Source: Nakamurella aerolata (GTDB lineage: Bacteria; Actinomycetota; Actinomycetes; Mycobacteriales; Nakamurellaceae). Taken from it: a stretch of DNA of 64,000 nt. Below are positions 48,981-57,865 of the stretch, one piece after another. Each line of letters starts with the position of its first letter. The stretch's first letter is position 1. The stretch covers positions 186,001 to 250,000 of the forward strand of contig NZ_JABEND010000001.1 of assembly GCF_013002705.1 (NCBI RefSeq), read 5' to 3'. The notes below the pieces were generated by a model, which saw only the letters and a program-made list of their open reading frames with translations, made no database searches and was not told where the DNA came from. The translations under genes were made by a program, and so were the position numbers.

Positions 48981-49877
48981 ATGACCGAGCCGTCCCAGCC
49001 GAACTCCGCCGGCGCGTCCACCCCTCCCGCCGCTGCCGACAGCAGCGCGGCCGACCCGAGCAGCACCGGCACCGGCCTTGGCACCGACCTGTTGGCAGGC
49101 AAGAACATTCTGATCACCGGCGTGATCACCGAGGCGTCCATGGCATTCCATACCGCCCGGCTGGCACAGCAGCTCGGGGCGAACGTGGTGCTGACCGGTT
49201 TCGGGCGGATGTCGTTGGTGGAGCGGCTGGCCAAGCGGCTGCCGAAGCCGGCGCCGGTGGTGGAGCTTGACGTGAACAACCCCGAACAGCTGGACTCGTT
49301 GGCCGCCAGGCTGTCCGAGCACGTTGACCGCCTCGACGGCGTGCTGCACGCCATCGCCTACGGTCCGCCCAGCACGCTCGGTGCGCCCTTCCTCGACGCG
49401 CCCTGGGAAGACGTCGCCACCGCCGTCCAGACTTCGGCGTTCTCGCTGAAGTCGTTGGCGGTGGCCACCCTGCCGCTGCTGCACCCCGGCAGCAGCCTTG
49501 TCGGTCTGGACTTCGATGCCCGGCAGGCCTGGCCGGCCTACAACTGGATGGGTGTGGCCAAGGCCAGCCTGGAATCGGTGTGCCGCTATCTGGCCAGAGA
49601 GCTTGGGGCGCAGGGCATCAGGGTGAATCTGGTGTCGGCCGGCCCGGTGCGGACGATGGCCGCCAAGTCGATCCCTGGGTTCTCCGGACTTGAGGACGGC
49701 TGGTCAGGGCGGGCGCCGCTGGGTTGGGACACCTCCGACCCGACCCCGGTCGCCAAGGCCGTTGTCGCGCTGCTGTCCGATCTCTTCCCGGCCACCACCG
49801 GATCGATGATCATGGTGGACGGCGGGTTCCACGCCCTTGGCTTCTCGGAGACCGAGGTCGGCGCCGCGCAGCAGTAA
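48981..49877 (+). CDS. inhA: Enoyl-ACP reductase, InhA-type
   Basis: NADH-dependent enoyl reductase that completes FAS-II elongation (298 residues). Closely InhA-like: NILITGVITEASMAFHTARLAQQLGA, the catalytic pair Tyr187 and Lys194 in YNWMGVAKASLESVCRYLA, VNLVSAGPVRTMAAKSIPGF and TGSMIMVDGGFHA. A 37-residue Ser/Ala/Pro/Asp-rich tail precedes the normal start. ATG 48981 follows fabG1 by 148 bases; no strong ribosome site is seen. The hemH gene that follows inhA in M. tuberculosis is absent here. Confidence 0.93.
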   Translation: MTEPSQPNSAGASTPPAAADSSAADPSSTGTGLGTDLLAGKNILITGVITEASMAFHTARLAQQLGANVVLTGFGRMSLVERLAKRLPKPAPVVELDVNNPEQLDSLAARLSEHVDRLDGVLHAIAYGPPSTLGAPFLDAPWEDVATAVQTSAFSLKSLAVATLPLLHPGSSLVGLDFDARQAWPAYNWMGVAKASLESVCRYLARELGAQGIRVNLVSAGPVRTMAAKSIPGFSGLEDGWSGRAPLGWDTSDPTPVAKAVVALLSDLFPATTGSMIMVDGGFHALGFSETEVGAAQQ

Positions 49878-49966
49878 CGCCGAGCCTGGGCTCGGACGAC
49901 TCGAACGGCCGGGCGGGCGCCGGGCTTGGTGTCCGATCCCGTCCCGATGTTCGTTCTGATCTAGCT

Positions 49967-49990
49967 GTCTGATCTGCGCAGATTGGGTAT
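49967..49990 (+). promoter_or_regulatory. Stress-sigma (SigB/SigF-type) promoter of the CsbD gene
   Basis: GTCT at 49967-49970, a 14-base spacer, and GGGTAT at 49985-49990. This resembles the actinobacterial general-stress consensus GTTT-N14-16-GGGTAT. It lies about 130 bases before the csbD-like gene, and csbD is a classic SigB-regulon gene. Confidence 0.55.
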
Positions 49991-50118
49991 CGAGTCGATC
50001 AAAATGCGGCTAGCCGCCTCCCCGCAAGATGATCTTGGCGGTAGCATCGACGGCAGAGCGGGGAAGCCCGCTTGACGGTTCCGGATCGGGGCCGGTCACC
50101 TGAGGAAAGGAGCCCGAT

Positions 50119-50316
50119 ATGGGACTCGGAGATCTCGGCGACAAGATCAAGCACAAGGGCGAAGAGGTCGTCGGCAAGGTGAAGGAAGGTGTCGGTAAAG
50201 CCACCGACAACCCGGACGCCGAGGCCGAGGGCAAATCGCAACAGGCCGAGGCCAACGTCAAGCAGGCCGGCGACAGCGTCGTCGACAAGGCGCGGGACAC
50301 CTTCGGCAACAAGTGA
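50119..50316 (+). CDS. CsbD-family stress protein
   Basis: A 65-residue, highly charged, soluble protein with the CsbD pattern DKIKHKGEEVVGKVKEGVGKATDNPDAEAEGKSQQAEANVKQAG. The family is induced in general stress; molecular role unknown. ATG 50119 has AAAGGAG seven bases upstream. A stress-sigma-like promoter precedes it and a strong hairpin follows, so it is its own transcript. Confidence 0.9.
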   Translation: MGLGDLGDKIKHKGEEVVGKVKEGVGKATDNPDAEAEGKSQQAEANVKQAGDSVVDKARDTFGNK

Positions 50317-50375
50317 TCTCAGCGCCGGCGGCTGGCTTGACGGCCCGCCGTGGCGGCTGATCACCTAGGTAAGAG

Positions 50376-50404
50376 GGGCCGGCATCGCAGTGCGATGCCG
50401 GCCC
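50376..50404 (+). terminator. Terminator after the CsbD gene
   Basis: Arms GGGCCGGCATCGCA (50376-50389) and TGCGATGCCGGCCC (50391-50404), followed by TTCT. A near-perfect GC-rich hairpin with a minimal loop, 60 bases after the stop. Confidence 0.8.
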
Positions 50405-50640
50405 TTCTGCTGTGTCTGCCGGCCGGCGGCGCCGACTGGTGGCGGCGGATGGGCGGGTCGGAGGCTGCGCGGATCGCAAACGGCGGCCGGGTGATTGACG
50501 TACCAGGGTCGCTCGCTTTAGGTTCACAACATCGCGTCGTGAAACAGCGTTCTACGTTTCGATCCGCTTGCTGTTGCTGGTGTCAGCATCCGCGCCAGCA
50601 CCATCAGCACCGTCACCGAAGCCGGCCCCCTGGAGGAACA

Positions 50641-52635
50641 ATGCGCCGCCACCCCCGCAACCCCGCCGTCCCGCAGCGGCCAACGCTGGCGGTCGTCACG
50701 GTGGCGACGGTGGTCCTGACCAGCCTCGCCGGGAACGTCGAGACCGCGGCGGCCGAGCCGGCCCCGGTGCGGACCTTCGACAGCGAGCCGGTCGGTGTTC
50801 CTCCGGCGGACGCGGTCACCCGCGGAGCTGTCACGGTCGCGGCCGCCCCGTTCGGCGACACCGGCAACCGGGCCGTCCGGGTTCGCGACACCAGCACCAC
50901 CGCAGACAGCTCCGTGTTGTTTCCCGCGCCGGCTGCACCCGCCCGGCGTTTCCAATTCGATCTCGCGCCGAGCACCACCTTTCCGGTGCAGCTCATCGTG
51001 CACGGCGTCGACGCCGCCGGCGCCGACGTGCCGGCCTACCGGATGACGGTGGCGCCGCTGTACAACTGGGGCCGCAGCAGCCTCGGCGCGGTCAGCATCG
51101 TCAACGGCGGCCAGCAACAACAGTGGGGCGCCATCCCCGATCTGACCGACCAGAACGCCCCGACGGCTCTGAGCCTGACCGCCTCCAAGGACGGCATTGT
51201 GCTTGCCAGTGGCCGCTTCTCGTTCTTCTCCACCGCGCGACCGACGGCGGCCGCCGGCCTGGTGAGCATCACCGGGCTGGAGATCGCCTCGTCGGGGGTG
51301 AGTGCCACCGGCTCGGAGGTGTACCTCGACAATCTCGCCGCCAGCACCGATGTCGGCGCCGGTGAGCTGCGCCCGGGGCCCAAGCTGGTGAACCTGGTGA
51401 CCGAGTTGACGGTCGGGCAGCGGCCGGGCCTGCAGGCGGCCGCGACCATCACCGAGCCGGGGCTGAGCCGCGCCGACGTGCGCGCCCAGGTGCATGTCGG
51501 CGGCCGCTGGGTGCCGGGGGTGGTGACCGGTGATCCCGGAGCGTTGACCGTCCAGAGCTGGCTCACCGAAAGCGATATCGGCCTGCAGCCGGTCACCGTC
51601 ACCGTCACCGACCTGCGCACCGGGCTGGTCCGCTCGGTACAGAATCGCACCCAAGTGTACGCCCCGTACCCGACCTCGACGGTGGCGAGCGAGAGCGGGC
51701 CGGGTGCCCCGCGATTCGTCGATGCGGTGCGTACCCGTAGCGGCCGCATCGTGCTGGTGTACCACTATGCCGACGGCCACGGCGGCGCCAACGGCGCCAT
51801 CCGGATGGTGAGCTCGGACGACGAGGGGAAGACCTGGACAGCGCCGATCACCGTGGTGTCCAACGAGTATGACAACCGCGACCCCAAGATCGCCGAACTG
51901 CGCGACGGGACGCTGCTGCTGACCAGCTTCCGCACCGACTGGGCCAACGGCGGCCGCAATGTCGGCACGTTCGTCTTCCGCTCCACCGACGGCGGGAAAA
52001 CCTTCGGGGAGGAGACCAGGATCGAGGGCGCCTATCCAGGCACCTACTCGCATGGCCCCGCCGTGCAGCTGGCCAACGGTGACGTGCTGCAACCGCTGTA
52101 CGGCGGCGGCGCCAGGGTGGCCCGCAGCACTGATGGGGGCCGCACCTTCAAGGCCGAGAACGAGGTGACGGTGGCGCGCGATTCCGCGACCATCGGCTAC
52201 CGCGAACCCAACATCACCGTGCTGCCCAGCGGCGAGCTGGTGATGCTGATCCGCGTCTACTACGCCTCGGTCAACGCCGAACGGCAATCGAAGCTCTCCC
52301 GCTCGTTCGACGGCGGCCGCACCTGGACCGCGCCGGAGGACACCGACCTGCCGACCTCGTCGCACCATCAGCTGCTCACCCGCGACGGCAGCGTGCTGCT
52401 GACCTACGGCAACATCCTGCAGCCCTGGCGGCCCACCTACGCCGCGCTGATCACCAACCCGTCCGGCAGCTGGAGCGGCTACCGCTCGGTGCCCGTCTAC
52501 AACTCCGGCGCCGCCGACGATCAGGGCAACCCCACCTCGGTGCAGCTGGGCGACGGCTCGTTCCTCTCGTTCGGCTACGACATCGCGGACCGCACCGTGG
52601 TCAGCTGGCGCACCACGGTCGGCACCTACCGCTGA
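50641..52635 (+). CDS. Secreted sialidase-like (BNR/Asp-box) protein
   Basis: A 664-residue exported protein. Signal peptide about residues 1-38 (LAVVTVATVVLTSLAGN...AAA). Residues 40-240 form a beta-rich domain with YNWGRSSLGAVSIVNGG, like a concanavalin-type module. Residues 340-660 look like a six-bladed sialidase propeller with four Asp boxes (SSDDEGKTW, STDGGKTF, STDGGRTF, SFDGGRTW at about 390, 447, 496 and 554) and the REPNITVLPSGELVML strand. Could cleave sialic acid or a related sugar; substrate uncertain. ATG 50641 has GGAGGAAC just upstream. Convergent with the next gene. Confidence 0.82.
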   Translation: MRRHPRNPAVPQRPTLAVVTVATVVLTSLAGNVETAAAEPAPVRTFDSEPVGVPPADAVTRGAVTVAAAPFGDTGNRAVRVRDTSTTADSSVLFPAPAAPARRFQFDLAPSTTFPVQLIVHGVDAAGADVPAYRMTVAPLYNWGRSSLGAVSIVNGGQQQQWGAIPDLTDQNAPTALSLTASKDGIVLASGRFSFFSTARPTAAAGLVSITGLEIASSGVSATGSEVYLDNLAASTDVGAGELRPGPKLVNLVTELTVGQRPGLQAAATITEPGLSRADVRAQVHVGGRWVPGVVTGDPGALTVQSWLTESDIGLQPVTVTVTDLRTGLVRSVQNRTQVYAPYPTSTVASESGPGAPRFVDAVRTRSGRIVLVYHYADGHGGANGAIRMVSSDDEGKTWTAPITVVSNEYDNRDPKIAELRDGTLLLTSFRTDWANGGRNVGTFVFRSTDGGKTFGEETRIEGAYPGTYSHGPAVQLANGDVLQPLYGGGARVARSTDGGRTFKAENEVTVARDSATIGYREPNITVLPSGELVMLIRVYYASVNAERQSKLSRSFDGGRTWTAPEDTDLPTSSHHQLLTRDGSVLLTYGNILQPWRPTYAALITNPSGSWSGYRSVPVYNSGAADDQGNPTSVQLGDGSFLSFGYDIADRTVVSWRTTVGTYR

Positions 52636-52667
52636 GGTGCAGGGGCTCGCGGCCGGTCGGCTGGCCA

Positions 52668-53489
52668 CTAGCCGGAGTACCCGCCGACGATGAGGTCGAC
52701 GGCGGCCAACCTGGCCTGCCGCGCGGCGTCGGCAAGAGGGGCGAGGGCGGCGTCGGCGGTGCGCAGCTGGTGCAGGTTCACTGCGCTGGTGCCGTGGTCG
52801 GCTGCGACCAGCACGATCGCCTCGACCAGACCGCACCTGTGCAGTAGCTCGACGCCGCGCTGGGCGGCTGCCGGCGGTAGCGGAACGGCTCGTTGCTGTT
52901 GCAGCGCAAACACTTCGCGGCGTGCGGTGGCGGCGTCCCGGCCCAGGTCCGCGCTGGTCAGCACCGCTGTCGCTTGGTGCACGGCATCGGCCAGCTGTTC
53001 GCGCGCCGTCACCGGGTCGGGCACCGGCACGTTGCCGATCCCGGTGAACACCCGCCATTGTCCGTCGCCGGGAAGCAGCGTCGCGGGCACCGCAGGCAGC
53101 GCCACCCCGGCGCCCGCGGCCAGTGCCGCGGTGCCGGCCGGACCGGCGGGGACACCGCGGACGTCGCCGGGGCGGGGGAGCAGCAGCGCTGGGCGTCCGG
53201 CCCGCAGCAGCGGCAGCAGTTCGGCCGCGCCGGCGGCCGCCTCGCCGGGCCCTGGCAACTCCGCCAGCAGCGGCGAGGTCAACGCGGGCGCCGGCGAACC
53301 CGCCGCCTGCCACGGGGTTTCCGCCCCGAGGGCAGTTCCCGCCGCGGGCGCGGGGTCGGCGCTACCACGCCGTACCCCGGCCGTCAGCCCGAAGCCGGTG
53401 GCAATGTCCAACGCGGCATCGGCGGGCACAACGCCGGCGCGGTAGGCGGCGGCCCAGACGGTCAGCGCAGTGGCGGCACAATCAAGCAC
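52668..53489 (-). CDS. Protein of unknown function, Ala/Pro-rich
   Basis: A 273-residue soluble protein rich in Ala, Pro, Gly and Leu, MLDCAATALTVWAAAYRAGVVPADAALD at the start. It has no motif I can name. The middle (LLPLLRAGRPALLLPRPGDVRGVPAGPAG, then VALPAVPATLLPGDGQWRVFTG) and the helical C-terminus (AVHQATAVLTSADLG, VELLHRCGLVEAIVLVAADHG) look ordered, so it is probably real. GTG 53489 lies six bases after TAGGGT, which suggests a leaderless transcript. Confidence 0.65.
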   Translation of the reverse strand: MLDCAATALTVWAAAYRAGVVPADAALDIATGFGLTAGVRRGSADPAPAAGTALGAETPWQAAGSPAPALTSPLLAELPGPGEAAAGAAELLPLLRAGRPALLLPRPGDVRGVPAGPAGTAALAAGAGVALPAVPATLLPGDGQWRVFTGIGNVPVPDPVTAREQLADAVHQATAVLTSADLGRDAATARREVFALQQQRAVPLPPAAAQRGVELLHRCGLVEAIVLVAADHGTSAVNLHQLRTADAALAPLADAARQARLAAVDLIVGGYSG

Positions 53490-53495
53490 GCATCC

Positions 53496-53501
53496 ACCCT
53501 A
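53496..53501 (-). promoter_or_regulatory. -10 element of the 273-residue unknown gene
   Basis: TAGGGT on the minus strand, six bases before GTG 53489, with no ribosome site: leaderless arrangement. Confidence 0.4.
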
Positions 53502-53579
53502 CGGATTCTTGGAAGGTGGGTGGCCGGACCGGACGACGCCGGCCCACCAGCGGGCACGGTGGCCGCTGCCGGCCGTGAG

Positions 53580-53585
53580 TAGCGT
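53580..53585 (+). promoter_or_regulatory. -10 element of the aldo/keto reductase gene
   Basis: TAGCGT, seven bases before ATG 53593; again no ribosome site. It is divergent from the unknown gene with only 103 bases between starts. Confidence 0.4.
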
Positions 53586-53592
53586 TGCCACC

Positions 53593-54582
53593 ATGAACTA
53601 TGTGTCTCTCGGCAACAGCGGTCTGAAAATCTCGGAGATCACCCTCGGCTGCATGAGTTTCGGCGAGCGCACCGGCGCCGCGGGCTTCGCGCAACACGAC
53701 TGGACGTTGAGCGAGCAGGACAGCCGCCCACTGATCCGCGCCGCGCTGGAGGCCGGCATCACCACCTTCGACACCGCTGACGTCTACTCCCAGGGCAGCA
53801 GCGAGCGCATCGTCGGTAAGGCGCTGGCCGACTTCACCACCCGCGACCAGGTGGTGATCGCCACCAAGGTGTACGGGCGGATGGGCGACGGCCCCAACGA
53901 CGAGGGCCTGTCCCGGGCGCACATCATGAATGCCATCGATGCCAGCCTGCGCCGGCTGGGCACCGATTACGTCGACCTCTATCAGATCCACCGCTTCGAT
54001 CAGCACACTCCGATCGAGGAGACCATGCAGGCGCTGCACGATGTGGTGCGGGCCGGCAAGGCCCGTTACCTCGGCGCGTCGTCGATGTGGGCATGGCAGT
54101 TCGCCGAGCTGCAGCATGCCGCCGACCTTGGTGGCTGGACGCGTTTCGTCAGCATGCAAGACCAGTACAGCCTGTTGATGCGGGAGGAGGAGCGCGAGAT
54201 GCACCCGTACTGCGTCGACCAGGGCGTCGGGGTGCTGCCGTGGTCGCCGCTGGCGCGCGGGCGGCTCACCCGCGATCCGGCCGAGACCACCACGCGTTCC
54301 GATTCCGACCGGGTGCTGGGGGCCATGCTGAGCAAGGCCGACGAGTCCGACAACGCCATCATCGAGGCGGTCCGGCGGATCGCCGAGCGGCGTGGGATAT
54401 CCCGAGCTCAGGTGGCGCTGGCCTGGGTGCGGCAGCAGCCGGCTGTCAGCTCACCCATCGTCGGGGTCACCAAGCAGCGCCATCTGGACGACGCCATCGC
54501 TTCCGGAGATGTCACGCTGGATCAGGCCGAGCTGGACGAGTTGACCACGCCCTACGTTGCCCGGGAGCCGTCCGGGTTCTGA
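53593..54582 (+). CDS. Aldo/keto reductase
   Basis: Cytosolic NADPH-dependent oxidoreductase (329 residues), (beta/alpha)8 fold. Seen: MNYVSLGNSGLKISEITLGCMSFGE, the catalytic set Asp60, Tyr65 (DTADVYSQGSSE), Lys92 (VVIATKVYG) and a His near 134 (LYQIHRFD), and the NADP block SSPIVGVTKQRHLDDAI. Looks like the YghZ/YhdN subgroup of voltage-channel beta-like reductases. Substrate not predictable. ATG 53593 as a near-leaderless start. Confidence 0.92.
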   Translation: MNYVSLGNSGLKISEITLGCMSFGERTGAAGFAQHDWTLSEQDSRPLIRAALEAGITTFDTADVYSQGSSERIVGKALADFTTRDQVVIATKVYGRMGDGPNDEGLSRAHIMNAIDASLRRLGTDYVDLYQIHRFDQHTPIEETMQALHDVVRAGKARYLGASSMWAWQFAELQHAADLGGWTRFVSMQDQYSLLMREEEREMHPYCVDQGVGVLPWSPLARGRLTRDPAETTTRSDSDRVLGAMLSKADESDNAIIEAVRRIAERRGISRAQVALAWVRQQPAVSSPIVGVTKQRHLDDAIASGDVTLDQAELDELTTPYVAREPSGF

Positions 54583-54607
54583 GCCGTCCCGTACCGGGCG
54601 GCTACGG

Positions 54608-54904
54608 CTACGGCTGGCCTGGCGGGAGCGGTCCCGGTGGGTCGTCAGGCGGATCGGTGCGGCCGCGCGACCGCCGGGGCATGGCGGTGTCCCGGCGCCG
54701 GGCGAGCCAGCCGCCGATCAACCCGGTGAGGATCACCGCGATCGACGCGCCGATGGCCACGGTGTCGGCCCAGAGCGCCGCGTCGTTGCGGATCGCCGGC
54801 CGCACCAGCAGCGACAGGATCAGCAGCGCGATGCCCATCCGCACCAGCACCCTGGCGGCCAGCGCGACCAGGCTGTCGTCGCCCGGCCGTCCGTCGTCGG
54901 TCAA
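54608..54904 (-). CDS. Small two-segment membrane protein at the end of the peptide ABC operon
   Basis: A 98-residue protein with hydrophobic segments at about 22-34 (MGIALLILSLLV) and 47-66 (TVAIGASIAVILTGLIGGWL), and a basic Pro-rich tail. Start TTG 54904 overlaps the stop of the upstream ATPase gene (TTGA), so translation is coupled. Function unknown; its place suggests some link to the transporter. Confidence 0.6.
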   Translation of the reverse strand: MTDDGRPGDDSLVALAARVLVRMGIALLILSLLVRPAIRNDAALWADTVAIGASIAVILTGLIGGWLARRRDTAMPRRSRGRTDPPDDPPGPLPPGQP

Positions 54905-55896
54905 GCGGCGGGCCCCAGCAGGCGGTTCAACGGTGGCACGCTGTCGGCGAAGTGGCAGGCGGCGTAGTGGCCGCCGCCGGTGTCCAGCAGCGGCGGCCGG
55001 GTGGTGCGGCAGATCTGCTGGGCCATCGGGCAGCGATCGACGAACGCACAGCCGGTGTCCGACGGCTCGCGGATCAATCGACCCTCAGCCGACTGTTCGC
55101 CGTCGCGCCGGTCGGCCTGGCTCGGGTCGGGTACCGGGATCGACTCGAGCAACAGCCGTGTGTACGGGTGCTTCGGTGCGGTGATCACTTCTTCGGTTGG
55201 GCCGGTCTCGACGATGTAGCCGTAGAACATCACCACGATCCGCCCACCCTGCGCGAAGTACCGCACCACCCCGAAGTCGTGGCTGATGAACACGTACCCG
55301 AGCTGTCGGTCGGTGGTGAACTTGAGCAGCAGATCGAGAATGGCGACCCGCATCGAGACGTCCAGCATGCTGGTCACCTCGTCGGCCACGATGAATTCCG
55401 GCTGCAGGCTGATGGCCCTGGCGATCGAAAAGCGTTGCCGCTGACCACCGGAGAGCTGGTGCGGGTAGCGCTGCAGGAACTCCGGCGTGGCGTCCAGCCC
55501 GACCTGCTCCAGCAGCTCGAGCATCAACGGCTCGACCGTGCGCGAGGTCGCCAGCTTGTGGCCGATCAGCCCGGGAGCCAGGGTGCTGCCGAGGGTCAGC
55601 CCCGGATTGAGCGAGCCGTAGGGATCCTGGTGGATCATCTGCACCTTGCGCCGCCACTGCATCCTGGCCTTGCCACGCAGCTTCGCGATGTCTTCGCCCT
55701 CGTACGAGATGGTGCCGGAGCTCGGTTCGTACAGCCCGGCGATCAACCGTCCGAGAGTTGTTTTTCCGCAACCTGATTCGCCGACCAGCGCAATGATCTC
55801 GCCTGGTTCGGCGGAGAGGTTCACGTGGTGCAGCACCGGCCGGCCGTTACCGGAGGCGTAGGTGTGGCTGACGTCGCGGACCTCGACCTGACTCAC
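54901..55896 (-). CDS. dppF: Oligopeptide ABC transporter ATP-binding protein (OppF/DppF-type)
   Basis: A 331-residue ATPase. Walker A GESGCGKTTLGRLIAG at about 39-54, QDPYGSLNPGLTLG, signature LSGGQRQRFSIARAI, Walker B EFIVADEVTSMLDVS (VADE in place of the usual LDE), and the C-terminal oligopeptide extension with FVDRCPMAQQIC...YAACHF, whose cysteines typically bind an Fe-S cluster in this family. Overlaps the preceding ATPase gene by GTGA. Start GTG 55896. Confidence 0.9.
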   Translation of the reverse strand: MSQVEVRDVSHTYASGNGRPVLHHVNLSAEPGEIIALVGESGCGKTTLGRLIAGLYEPSSGTISYEGEDIAKLRGKARMQWRRKVQMIHQDPYGSLNPGLTLGSTLAPGLIGHKLATSRTVEPLMLELLEQVGLDATPEFLQRYPHQLSGGQRQRFSIARAISLQPEFIVADEVTSMLDVSMRVAILDLLLKFTTDRQLGYVFISHDFGVVRYFAQGGRIVVMFYGYIVETGPTEEVITAPKHPYTRLLLESIPVPDPSQADRRDGEQSAEGRLIREPSDTGCAFVDRCPMAQQICRTTRPPLLDTGGGHYAACHFADSVPPLNRLLGPAA

Positions 55897-57017
55897 AGTG
55901 TTGCTTCCTTCTCGTTCGGTTCGTGGTCGGGGGCGGCGGACTTGCGCAAAGACGTTGCGTCAGCAGTGGTCTCACTGGCCTCACTGATAGGACTGACCTC
56001 AGTGACATCGCGGTTGACCACATGGCAGGCGACGCGGTGATTGTTGACGTCGATCAGCGGTGGCTCCACCTCGCGGCAGATGTCTTCGGCAAGCCGGCAG
56101 CGCGGCGCGAACTTGCAGCCGGGCGGCAGCGCGGCCAGGTTCGGCACCGAGCCACCGATCGGTTTCACCTTGAGCCCGCTGTTCAGCACGCTGGGGATGG
56201 CATTGATCAGCGCCTCGACATACGGATGCCGCCGCTTGGCGGTGAAAATCTCCTGGACGGTGCCGGTCTCCACCAGCCGTCCGGCGTACATCACCGCGAC
56301 CCTGGTGGCCAGCTCCGCCACCACCGCAAGGTCGTGGGTGACGAAAATGATGGTGACGCCGAGGGTTTGGTGCAGATCCTTGAGAATGTCGATGACCAGT
56401 CGCTGGTTCAGCACGTCCAGCGCCGTCGTCGGCTCGTCAAGAACCACCAGCGACGGCTTGAGCAGTAGCGCCACCGCAATGGCGACGCGCTGCTTCATGC
56501 CGCCGGACAGTTGGCTCTCGTAGGCCCGCCAGATCCGGTCGGGGGACAGCTGCACCAGTTCGAGCAGGTGGTTGAAGTAGGCCCTGCCCTCTTTCGGGTC
56601 CTTGTACACCTCGGGGTGGGCCTGCAGGATGTGCTGCACCTGCTTGCCGATGGTCAGCACCGGGTTGAACGCGTTCATCGCGCCCTGGAAGACCATCGTC
56701 ATCTCGGCGCCACGCAGTTTGTTCATCTGCTGCTTGGTGAGCGAGGTGGTGCTGGTGCCCTGGAATGTGATGTCCCCGCCGACGATCTCGCCGGGCGGCG
56801 GCACGATGTCCAGCAGCGAGTAGGCCAAAGTTGACTTGCCGCAACCGGATTCACCGACCAGCGCGTAGATCTCGCCAGGTTCGACGGCGAGGGTCACGTC
56901 GTGCACCGCGGTGACGGCCTTGGCCCCGGTTCCGAAGGCGACGGAGAGATTCTGGATGTCGATCAGCGCGGTGCCGGTGCCCGTCGTCCCGGGCTTGTCG
57001 ATGGTGGGTGTGCTCAT
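55893..57017 (-). CDS. dppD: Oligopeptide ABC transporter ATP-binding protein (OppD/DppD-type)
   Basis: A 374-residue ATPase. Walker A GESGCGKSTLAYSLLDI near residue 60, FQGAMNAFNPVLTIGKQ, signature QLSGGMKQRVAIAVALL, Walker B LVVLDEPTTALDV, H-loop FVTHDLAVVAELA, and the C-terminal domain with four cysteines in GCKFAPRCRLAEDICREVEPPL. A 40-residue Ser/Glu/Asp-rich tail ends it. The start ATG 57017 overlaps the preceding permease stop as ATGA. Confidence 0.92.
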   Translation of the reverse strand: MSTPTIDKPGTTGTGTALIDIQNLSVAFGTGAKAVTAVHDVTLAVEPGEIYALVGESGCGKSTLAYSLLDIVPPPGEIVGGDITFQGTSTTSLTKQQMNKLRGAEMTMVFQGAMNAFNPVLTIGKQVQHILQAHPEVYKDPKEGRAYFNHLLELVQLSPDRIWRAYESQLSGGMKQRVAIAVALLLKPSLVVLDEPTTALDVLNQRLVIDILKDLHQTLGVTIIFVTHDLAVVAELATRVAVMYAGRLVETGTVQEIFTAKRRHPYVEALINAIPSVLNSGLKVKPIGGSVPNLAALPPGCKFAPRCRLAEDICREVEPPLIDVNNHRVACHVVNRDVTEVSPISEASETTADATSLRKSAAPDHEPNEKEATL

Positions 57018-57865
57018 TGGACTCGCAACCTCGGGTTGAAGACGCTGTCGAGCGCCCTGGAGAAGAAGACGAACGCCACCTGCAAGATGACGATCGCCGC
57101 CATCGGGGCGAACAGGTACAGCGCGCTGTCGGTGGTGTAGAGCGCACCCTGCGCCATCGCAAGGTTGATCATGATGCCCCAGTTGGTGCCGCTGATCGGC
57201 GCGATGCCCAGCAGGAACAGGCCGACCTGTGCGTAGATGGCGCCGGTGATGGCCAGCAGGAAGTGAATGGCGACGTACGGGCCGACGTTCGGCAGCAGCT
57301 GCCGGAAGATCATGTTCCGCAACGGCACGCCCTGCAGCTTGGCCGCTTCGATGAAGTCGCTGCTGCGCAAACTCATCGCCTGGGACCGGATCGACCTGGC
57401 CAGGCCGGCCCAGGCGGTGATCGACAGGATGATAGCGAGCACCACCGGGTTGGTGGTCTGGATGAACGCGGCCAGGACGATGATCAGCGGCAGCCCGGGG
57501 ATGGTCAGGAAGATGTCGGTGATCCGCATGACCAGGGTGTCGAACCAGCCGCCGATGTAGCCGGTCAACAACCCGACGGTGACGCCGATGAACACGGTGA
57601 TGATGGCGGCGAGCAGGCCGACGACCATGATCGGCCGGGACCCGACGATGATCTGGGAGAGGACGCCCTGGCCCAGCGCGTCGGTGCCGAGCGGGTGCGA
57701 CCAGGACGGTCCGGCGTAGGCGTTGGCCGGATCCTGCTCGTTCGACAGCGGCACCACCCACGGCCCGATCAGTGCCATCAGGCAGTAGAGCAGCACGATG
57801 ATGCCGCCGATCAGGGCGCCCTTGTCACCGCGCAGAATGCGCCAGAGATCTTTGAGGAATCTCAT
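57014..57865 (-). CDS. dppC: Oligopeptide ABC transporter permease (OppC/DppC-type)
   Basis: A 283-residue membrane protein with six segments. Typical of the family: the N-terminal cytosolic amphipathic stretch FLKDLWRILRGDKGALIGGII, the extracellular segment SHPLGTDALGQGVLSQIIVGSR, and the EAA loop EAAKLQGVPLRNMIFRQLLPN. The stop overlaps dppD; it begins within the preceding permease's stop (ATGA). The substrate path is formed with DppB. Confidence 0.93.
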   Translation of the reverse strand: MRFLKDLWRILRGDKGALIGGIIVLLYCLMALIGPWVVPLSNEQDPANAYAGPSWSHPLGTDALGQGVLSQIIVGSRPIMVVGLLAAIITVFIGVTVGLLTGYIGGWFDTLVMRITDIFLTIPGLPLIIVLAAFIQTTNPVVLAIILSITAWAGLARSIRSQAMSLRSSDFIEAAKLQGVPLRNMIFRQLLPNVGPYVAIHFLLAITGAIYAQVGLFLLGIAPISGTNWGIMINLAMAQGALYTTDSALYLFAPMAAIVILQVAFVFFSRALDSVFNPRLRVQ

